Shown: in pieces, positions 58,340 to 64,000 of the stretch | Numbering within the stretch: position 1 is the stretch's first letter | Layout: every line of letters starts with the position of its first letter | Assembly (NCBI RefSeq): GCF_000758305.1 | Contig: NZ_CP009458.1 | Location: 1,116,001-1,180,000 of the forward strand | Length of the DNA: 64,000 nt | Source: Cedecea neteri | Lineage (GTDB): Bacteria > Pseudomonadota > Gammaproteobacteria > Enterobacterales > Enterobacteriaceae | Direction of reading: 5' to 3' | Made by a program: the position numbers and the translations under genes | Notes under the pieces: model-generated | Databases searched by the model: none | What the model was told of the DNA's origin: nothing | What the model saw: only the letters and a program-made list of their open reading frames with translations

Positions 58340-59377
58340 ATGAGGCAAAAAAGAATGAAAATTAATTTCGATAAAGCGATACTCAAAGAAATTATTTGCG
58401 ATCGTTCTATCCATACAAAAGAAAAAAAACTTAACATAGCTTATGGTATTGATCGTAATTTTTTGTTTGGGTCAGGCATCTCAATGACCTCCGTACTGAT
58501 CAATAATCCAGAGATGGAGTTTAATTTCTATGTTTTCACCGATTTTGTTGATGATGATTATATAAGTTGCGTAGAGCGTTTAGCGGAAAAATATCATACG
58601 TCAATTACGGTTATTGTGTTTGATAATGAAGCATTTCGTGATCTCCCAAGTACTAAAGCATGGACATATGCAATGTACTACCGTTACTTTGCGTTTGAAT
58701 ATTTAAGTAACAATCTTGATTCAGTTCTCTACCTTGATGCAGATATCATCTGTAAAGGCTCATTGGACGAATTGACAGGTATACAATTTGACGGCGAATA
58801 TGCCGCCATTATTCATGATATTGATGAAGTCCGTCTCAAATCAGGAGCACGTCTTGGGATTCCAGAGCTTTCACACGGATACTTTAACTCTGGTGTTGTG
58901 CTCGCAAATCTGGTTCTTTGGAAAGAACAAAAGTTACTGAGTAAAGCATTTGGTGTTTTTTCAGAAAAGAAAGACGGACTGCTTTATTTTGATCAAGATG
59001 TATTAAACATTTTGTTTGTGGGTAATACTATTTCATTACGTAGAGACTTTAACTGTATCTATGGTGTTGATCAGGAATTAGTAAATAAAAATATTAATGA
59101 CGATTATAAAGATTTTATTACTGACGATACCATTCTTATTCACTATGTTGGCGTGACAAAGCCCTGGCATAGGTGGGCTAAGTATCCAGTTTCTAAGTTC
59201 TTTATAGCAGCATATGAAAAATCAACATGGTCAGGAAAAGCATTGCTTAACGCAAATACGGCTAAGCTTTATAAACGAAAATCACGACATGAAAGAGTCC
59301 AGCACAAGTATGTACTGTCTGTTTTGAGTCATATAATGTATATCAAGAGCAAACTTTTTGGTTCCCATTTGCGCTGA
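58340..59377 (+). CDS. waaO: LPS core family-8 glycosyltransferase, WaaO/WaaI-like
   Basis: This is a GT8 retaining transferase of 345 residues, expected to extend the outer core using a UDP-sugar. It has NIAYGIDRNFLFGSGISM (donor site), the metal-binding DXD in YLDADIICKGSL, DQDVLNILF, and HYVGVTKPWHRW. WaaO adds glucose and WaaI adds galactose; the specificity cannot be told by eye. A second ATG at 58355 (MKINFDKAIL) is also plausible. The coding sequence is visibly AT-rich compared with its flanks, usual for waa genes. The next gene is a close paralogue. Confidence 0.85.
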   Translation: MRQKRMKINFDKAILKEIICDRSIHTKEKKLNIAYGIDRNFLFGSGISMTSVLINNPEMEFNFYVFTDFVDDDYISCVERLAEKYHTSITVIVFDNEAFRDLPSTKAWTYAMYYRYFAFEYLSNNLDSVLYLDADIICKGSLDELTGIQFDGEYAAIIHDIDEVRLKSGARLGIPELSHGYFNSGVVLANLVLWKEQKLLSKAFGVFSEKKDGLLYFDQDVLNILFVGNTISLRRDFNCIYGVDQELVNKNINDDYKDFITDDTILIHYVGVTKPWHRWAKYPVSKFFIAAYEKSTWSGKALLNANTAKLYKRKSRHERVQHKYVLSVLSHIMYIKSKLFGSHLR

Positions 59378-59419
59378 GTAGCATAACCCGTTAATTTTTG
59401 TGTTTAAAAGGTATGTCAG

Positions 59420-60421
59420 ATGAATTTTGATTGTCGCCAGGCTATAAAGGAAATTGTTGCTTTCAACAACGCACCTGCTGAATATAAGCCGCAACTACAT
59501 GTTGCATGGGGTGTCGATAAGAATTTCATGTTTGGTGCGGCAATATCTATGATGTCAGTGTTGCAGAATAATCGAAATGTTCCCATTCACTTTCATCTTT
59601 TTACTGACTATATTGATGATGATTATAAGACCCGTGCAGCAGAACTATCTAAGATATTTTCTACAAAAATCACGATTTATGTTATCGATGCGAACGAACT
59701 AAAAATATTACCTTTTAGCCACGCATGGTCCCATGCAATGTACTTCCGGTTTGTTGCGTTCGAGTATCTTAGCGAAGACGTTGATGCCTTACTTTATATT
59801 GATGCTGATGTTATATGTAAAGGTTCTCTTCAGGATCTGATTGATATTGATTTTGAAGATAAAGTGGCAGCGGTTGTTCGGGATGTTGATGATAGTCCAG
59901 CACGAAGAGCTGGAACACCAGACTTTAATGAGAACTATTTTAATTCTGGTGTAATGTACACTAATCTTGTTGCGTGGAGAAAATTCAATTTTCTCAGTGC
60001 AGCATTTGATATGTTGTTAGACGAAAAGCAAAAACATTCATTTCCCGATCAAGATGTTTTGAATATTCTTTTCAAAGACAAAGTCATATTTCTGCCGCGT
60101 ATTTATAATGCTATTTATGGCATTAAGCAGGAACTAAAAAATAAGGATATTAATCGCTATCGGGACTATATCAAGCCGGAAACCATTTTAATCCACTATA
60201 TCGGTGTGACTAAACCATGGAATTCCTGGGCGAATTACCCTTCAGCACAATATTTCACGACGGCCTGGCAAGCATCTCCTTGGGCAAATGTTCCTCTGCT
60301 TGGGCCTAGAACACCTAAGCAATTTAAGAAAAAGTCCCGACATGAAAGGTTACAAGGAAAAATGCTGGCATCTATTGTGAGTTATATCGGCTATCTTATT
60401 GCCAAACTGAAAAGTAAATAA
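59420..60421 (+). CDS. LPS core family-8 glycosyltransferase, WaaJ/WaaR-like
   Basis: This GT8 protein of 333 residues follows the WaaO-like gene after 42 bases. It shares with it VAWGVDKNFMFGAAISMMSV, YIDADVICKGSL, DQDVLNILF, HYIGVTKPWNSWANYP and the C-terminal KKSRHERLQGK. The two therefore look like products of duplication. By order it should add the next outer-core hexose, as WaaJ or WaaR do. A symbol is withheld because the sugar is unknown. It ends at a perfect terminator shared with the converging operon. Confidence 0.83.
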   Translation: MNFDCRQAIKEIVAFNNAPAEYKPQLHVAWGVDKNFMFGAAISMMSVLQNNRNVPIHFHLFTDYIDDDYKTRAAELSKIFSTKITIYVIDANELKILPFSHAWSHAMYFRFVAFEYLSEDVDALLYIDADVICKGSLQDLIDIDFEDKVAAVVRDVDDSPARRAGTPDFNENYFNSGVMYTNLVAWRKFNFLSAAFDMLLDEKQKHSFPDQDVLNILFKDKVIFLPRIYNAIYGIKQELKNKDINRYRDYIKPETILIHYIGVTKPWNSWANYPSAQYFTTAWQASPWANVPLLGPRTPKQFKKKSRHERLQGKMLASIVSYIGYLIAKLKSK

Positions 60422-60422
60422 C

Positions 60423-60450
60423 AAAAAGCTCCCATTGGGAGCTTTTTATT
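60423..60450. terminator. Bidirectional terminator between converging waa operons
   Basis: AAAAAGCTCCC-ATT-GGGAGCTTTTT is a perfect palindrome with A- and T-runs, terminating both operons. Confidence 0.95.
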
Positions 60451-60467
60451 TTTGAGTCATACGCATT

Positions 60468-61412
60468 TTACTTGCGCAGTTTGCTCTGCAAATACTTCAG
60501 ATACCAACCGGCGGCAACCAGGTACTGTCTTTTACGGGCATTCTGTCGGGCATATACTCGATAATCCGTTGGTCGCATCCGTGGTGCATAGGAACGCAAT
60601 GGGGCGTTTCGCCATGGCGTAAAGTGATGATAGAAAGAGTAGAGTTGCTGGGCCAGGCCAGTATGTTCCCGGTACCATGGTTTTCTGCCACCGGTGAAGT
60701 GGACGATTTTAGGTGTTGTATTTTCGTGATATAAAAACGTCTCTTTTTGTTCCTCAGTGAACCAGTTGAAAAGGAAGTTCCACTGGTTATCGATGAAGCG
60801 TATATTGCCATCCATCGCGATATTCAATGCATCCTGATCAAAATAGGGAAGGGTGTTTCCTTTTTCGAATAATACTTCGTTTGCTTTATTTTCGACGTCA
60901 TGTTCTATCCAGTTATTGACATTGATATAAAGAAACCCTGCATTGAAATAATGCTTTGTTTTTAGGCCGAGACGTTTGGCATGTTTGTCGTTCTGTGTAT
61001 CGAGCGAATCATGGCTGGCAGCGCAGATAACATTGCTGATATCAATATCATTTATGCTGCTGATATCGTCGAAACACAACGTATCGGCATCAAGATAAAT
61101 GAAGTTTTCAACTTTTCCCTGAAGTAACCGGGGCACTGCAAGACGCATATAAGTGGAGCGGTTAAGGTGTTTAATAGCGAAATCATTGCTGTATTTCTCA
61201 ATCGCGCCTTTTTCTATTTTTACCACTTGAACGCCATCACAGGTTGCTTTCAGCTTTTCGATTTCCTCATCGCTTACATCATAAACAAATACGTAGAATG
61301 CCAACTCTTGATTTAGGTTGTTCATTTTTACGGATATCATTGAGGTAGCGACATACTCCAGATAATTGGCATCCGTACACCAGGCAACATTGATTATTGA
61401 GTTATTAGCCAT
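60468..61412 (-). CDS. Family-8 glycosyltransferase of the LPS core locus
   Basis: This 314-residue GT8 protein has NVAWCTDANYLEYVATSMISV at the N-terminus, DXD in YLDADTLCFDD, YFNAGFLYINVNNW, FDQDALNIAMDG and HFTGGRKPWYREHTG. The C-terminal tail is basic (RQNARKRQYL), suiting membrane association. It is more distant from the two GT8 genes across the terminator than they are from each other. Its ATG directly follows the waaQ stop (TAAATG), so it is coupled to waaQ. The sugar and linkage are unknown. Confidence 0.85.
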   Translation of the reverse strand: MANNSIINVAWCTDANYLEYVATSMISVKMNNLNQELAFYVFVYDVSDEEIEKLKATCDGVQVVKIEKGAIEKYSNDFAIKHLNRSTYMRLAVPRLLQGKVENFIYLDADTLCFDDISSINDIDISNVICAASHDSLDTQNDKHAKRLGLKTKHYFNAGFLYINVNNWIEHDVENKANEVLFEKGNTLPYFDQDALNIAMDGNIRFIDNQWNFLFNWFTEEQKETFLYHENTTPKIVHFTGGRKPWYREHTGLAQQLYSFYHHFTPWRNAPLRSYAPRMRPTDYRVYARQNARKRQYLVAAGWYLKYLQSKLRK

Positions 61413-62468
61413 TTATTTGTTCTCATTGTCTTGGGTTGCCGCATTTTTCAACGTGGTATCGACAGCGTCGATGACGGCCTGCGCTGGGATCCAGGAAAGA
61501 TACTTCTGCGAACGATCCAAATCTTTTCTTTCGGGCATCGGATGATAACTGCCCGCCCAAATCAGCGTTGCTTTATCTGACCACGGTCGCCATTGCTGAT
61601 AGTTGGTTGCACCGAACAGGCATACTTGAGGTTTATTCAGTGCTGCAGCCATGTGCATCGGAGCGGAATCAACACCGATATAAAGGGTTGCATGGTCGAG
61701 CAGCGCTGCAAGCTGCAGGAATGATGTTTTTCCTGCAAAACGGAGGTCTGGAGATATATCGCAGAGGCCGGCAATCCGCTTTACTTGTTCCTGTTCAGTG
61801 GCTGCTGGCCCGCAGGTTAAATAGACCTTCAATCCCTGGCTATGCAGATGATTAATGACCTCAGCGAATTTATCCTCATCCCAGCACTTAAACGACTGCC
61901 GTGCGGTGGGTTGAATAACCACATAAGGCTGCAACATTAGCTCGGGATCAAGAGCACATAGCGCCTGAACATCATTTTCCTGATAACTCAGCTGCATTTG
62001 TGGCTTCAGATCACTATCGGTAAAGCCGATGCCTTTCAGTAGAGACAAATTTTGCTCAACGATGTGAGTTCCTGTCATAGGCACTACCCGGCTAAAGAGC
62101 TTGTTCCAGAGCTTTTTTTCTCGCTGAAAGGCGACAGAAGGCCGACCTAATGAAGCGACCAGTGCACCAATAGGCCACTGCTCAGTCAGGTTCACAATCA
62201 GGTCGTAGCGATTTTTTCTAAGTTCGCGCTGCAGGGTGAGGTAGTTTTTGATTGTATCGAGCAGCCCGAGCTTTTTTTCGACCAGATAAAATTGATGAAT
62301 ACGGTCATCTGCCGCGAGAATGGCTTTGGTATCTTTGTACAATAACAAATCAATTTTAGCGTGCGGATAGCGTGCCTGCAGACTCGCTATGACGGGAGTA
62401 ATGAGCAATACATCGCCATAAAACTTAAGCTTGCAAATTAAAATGCGATCTACATGTTGTTGAGCCAT
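61413..62468 (-). CDS. waaQ: LPS heptosyltransferase III WaaQ
   Basis: WaaQ adds the branch heptose III to heptose II of the LPS core from ADP-heptose. It is a GT9-family enzyme of 351 residues. The N-terminal RILICKLKFYGDVLLITPVIASLQ and the donor motif YIGVDSAPMHMAAALNKPQVCLFG near 263-286 are typical. In E. coli waaQ opens the operon beside waaA; here it sits in the opposite-strand operon between a GT2 gene and a GT8 gene, downstream of waaL. It starts one base after the GT2 stop. Confidence 0.93.
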   Translation of the reverse strand: MAQQHVDRILICKLKFYGDVLLITPVIASLQARYPHAKIDLLLYKDTKAILAADDRIHQFYLVEKKLGLLDTIKNYLTLQRELRKNRYDLIVNLTEQWPIGALVASLGRPSVAFQREKKLWNKLFSRVVPMTGTHIVEQNLSLLKGIGFTDSDLKPQMQLSYQENDVQALCALDPELMLQPYVVIQPTARQSFKCWDEDKFAEVINHLHSQGLKVYLTCGPAATEQEQVKRIAGLCDISPDLRFAGKTSFLQLAALLDHATLYIGVDSAPMHMAAALNKPQVCLFGATNYQQWRPWSDKATLIWAGSYHPMPERKDLDRSQKYLSWIPAQAVIDAVDTTLKNAATQDNENK

Positions 62469-62469
62469 C

Positions 62470-63480
62470 TTAACTTTCCTTGTTGATCTTTTTCTTGCAA
62501 AGCTTAAATACCTGATTGCGAGTAGCAGAAATAAATGTATCTACCCAAGGGTGTCGCATTTTATAGATTATTTTTTTATTCATGACGCTTTCGTCGCAAT
62601 ACTGTAATACTGTTTTTATATCGCTTAACATTTGCTCATCATAGGCATAGTAGCCTTTCTTTTTGCGTACAATTTTTCGCCCTTCAAGAAAACAATTAAC
62701 AATCATCAGCGTTGCAACCGAGCGTTTTTCTGGATTGTTTTTTATATAGTCACACATTTTTCTCATGGCAAAAAAGATGTGCTGAGCGTCACTTTCTCTG
62801 AGATTTTCAGTGATGCTATGGGAATTTAGCCGGTAGTAATAAAGTTTAACGTTGAGATTCAGGATGTTACGGCATTTAAAGTACTGGAACGGGCTGAAAA
62901 TAATATCTTCATAGCGGCGATTAGCTTCAAATCTGTCATTGCCAAGAATATCCCGGAGAAATATTTTTGTGACTAAATGCCACTGTGCAGCGCTAAACGT
63001 AGGCATTAATGGCAAACATTGAGTATCCTGCAGAATGAGTTCATTTCTTTCAATATTTTCATTGCTGGCGCCTTGCGATGTGTATAGTTTTTCTTTATCG
63101 CGAGTTAAGCCAAATTCTACAATGTCATATTTACGTTCACGCAGGACGGGCAGTAAAAGAGTGAAATAATCGGAACTGATAATATCGTCACTGTCCACAA
63201 AAGCGATGTATACACCCGTTGCGGATTCTAGCCCTTTATTTCGGGCAATCGCTACGCCTTGGTTACTCTGATGTATTACCTTAACGTTATCACTGGGGCT
63301 GAACCGGTAAAATTCTGCGATCTTTTCATCGGTATGATCGGTCGAACCATCATTAATGATGATGATTTCAACTTCATCTGTGATCCCGGCCTGCAGGGAT
63401 GTCAGGGTTGAAGTGATAAATTCGGCATTATTATATGTCGGAATAATAATGCTCAGAAGGTAATGATTTTTATCACACAT
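62470..63480 (-). CDS. Family-2 glycosyltransferase of the LPS core locus
   Basis: This is a GT2 (GT-A fold) inverting transferase of 336 residues. The N-terminal LSIIIPTYNNAEFITSTLTSL, IIINDGSTDHTDEK and FVDSDDIIS (DXD) are diagnostic. The C-terminal half is helical and basic (ends CKKKINKES). No close E. coli K-12 waa counterpart is known to me. It overlaps the waaL stop by eight bases and is followed by waaQ, so it belongs to the waaL-side transcription unit. The sugar is unknown. Confidence 0.85.
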   Translation of the reverse strand: MCDKNHYLLSIIIPTYNNAEFITSTLTSLQAGITDEVEIIIINDGSTDHTDEKIAEFYRFSPSDNVKVIHQSNQGVAIARNKGLESATGVYIAFVDSDDIISSDYFTLLLPVLRERKYDIVEFGLTRDKEKLYTSQGASNENIERNELILQDTQCLPLMPTFSAAQWHLVTKIFLRDILGNDRFEANRRYEDIIFSPFQYFKCRNILNLNVKLYYYRLNSHSITENLRESDAQHIFFAMRKMCDYIKNNPEKRSVATLMIVNCFLEGRKIVRKKKGYYAYDEQMLSDIKTVLQYCDESVMNKKIIYKMRHPWVDTFISATRNQVFKLCKKKINKES

Positions 63481-64000
63481 GAGATTGCTCTCTTTTGGTG
63501 TTAGAAACCAGTATTAGTGCAAAAGAAAGTGCCAGCATGCTACTTAAGGATTCACCTTTGGCATACAGCAATAGATCACTTAGGCCGTAGATAGCGATAG
63601 CACCTGAAACAATCAGTAACAGCGCATTTTTCTCTTCAAATGCCATATATACCATTGAGGCATATAAGAGTGCGAGGAGCACAACGCCCAATACGCCTTT
63701 GAGAGAAAACGTATCCATCATTTCATTATGTAGATGGATGTTCATATACATCAATGCGCCGCTGAGCGAGGGATCAGTTTTTTCCAGAATATTAAGTGAG
63801 GCGCTGCGCTGCTCCAGAGACTCGCCTCCGGGCTGCAATTTCCCCGTCTCAAACCCTACACGTTGCATGGCAAACCTCGCCCCAATCGACGTATTACTGT
63901 TCTCACTCTTGTATGCCGCTATGTCATCTTTGAAATCCATATACCGTTGTTCCAGCACCGATTTCAACGGGACCAGAGCCAAAACGCCGAGGACGATAAA
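63473..64000 (-). CDS. waaL: O-antigen ligase WaaL, C-terminal part
   Basis: The frame is open from the window edge (64000) leftward to a stop at 63473, giving 175 residues. A large periplasmic-loop segment contains the catalytic-type motif NIHLHNEMMDTFSLKGVLG, followed by three hydrophobic spans (for example LALLYASMVYMAF) and a short tail. This is the topology of WaaL, which transfers O antigen from undecaprenyl diphosphate to lipid A-core in the periplasm. The N-terminal spans lie beyond the window. Identity is supported by the neighbouring core genes. Confidence 0.85.
   Translation of the reverse strand, partial: FIVLGVLALVPLKSVLEQRYMDFKDDIAAYKSENSNTSIGARFAMQRVGFETGKLQPGGESLEQRSASLNILEKTDPSLSGALMYMNIHLHNEMMDTFSLKGVLGVVLLALLYASMVYMAFEEKNALLLIVSGAIAIYGLSDLLLYAKGESLSSMLALSFALILVSNTKREQSHV

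Overview
This window is a chromosomal segment of a gamma-proteobacterium of the family Enterobacteriaceae that is close to, but not, Escherichia coli. Nearly every gene has an E. coli-like counterpart of the same length, and the 16S gene is 1542 nt, as in E. coli. The genus cannot be fixed by eye; Cedecea- or Enterobacter-like genera are possible. There is no prophage, insertion sequence, CRISPR array or plasmid-type gene. Comparisons with E. coli K-12 gene order are from memory.

Layout. 1-5507: ribose uptake and catabolism (end of rbsD, rbsA, rbsC, rbsB, rbsK, rbsR). 5504-7627: leftward hsrA-type MFS exporter and yieP regulator. 7755-13180: a complete rRNA operon with P1/P2 promoters, 16S, tRNA-Glu(TTC), 23S and 5S. 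13227-20795: mobB-mobA, yihD, srkA-dsbA, yihG, polA and the Spot 42 RNA. 20873-24037: engB, a CsrC-like RNA locus, yihI, an unrecognised 58-residue membrane ORF and hemN. 24084-28330: glnG, glnL and glnA with their sigma-54/NtrC control region. 28481-33333: typA, yihX-yihY-dtd and fabY. 33347-43842: yicH, xanP, gltS and the leftward gmk-rpoZ-spoT-trmH-recG group. 44100-51837: ligB, yicG, an unrecognised 129-residue ORF, yicC, rph-pyrE, slmA, dut and coaBC. 52003-55963: radC, rpmB-rpmG-mutM and coaD-waaA. 56398-64000: two converging groups of lipopolysaccharide (LPS) core genes, ending inside waaL.

Gene cooperation. The rbs genes form a self-contained ribose import and phosphorylation route under RbsR. 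GlnL/GlnG sense nitrogen and drive glnA through sites at the spacing known in E. coli. SrkA-DsbA form a Cpx-type envelope pair. Gmk, RpoZ and SpoT link guanine nucleotides, polymerase and (p)ppGpp. Rph-PyrE, Dut and CoaBC-CoaD are housekeeping nucleotide and CoA functions. WaaA, WaaG, WaaP, WaaQ, three family-8 transferases, one family-2 transferase and WaaL build the LPS core and ligate O antigen.

What stands out is arrangement rather than a new system. The rRNA operon joins the upstream neighbour of E. coli rrnC to the downstream neighbours of rrnA. The fabY/yicH boundary is a second synteny break followed by an inverted block. The waa locus has waaQ displaced into the waaL-side operon. Smaller leads are the 58-aa membrane ORF coupled to hemN, the 129-aa ORF, a diverged CsrC locus, a structured rpmB leader and a PurR-like box at xanP.
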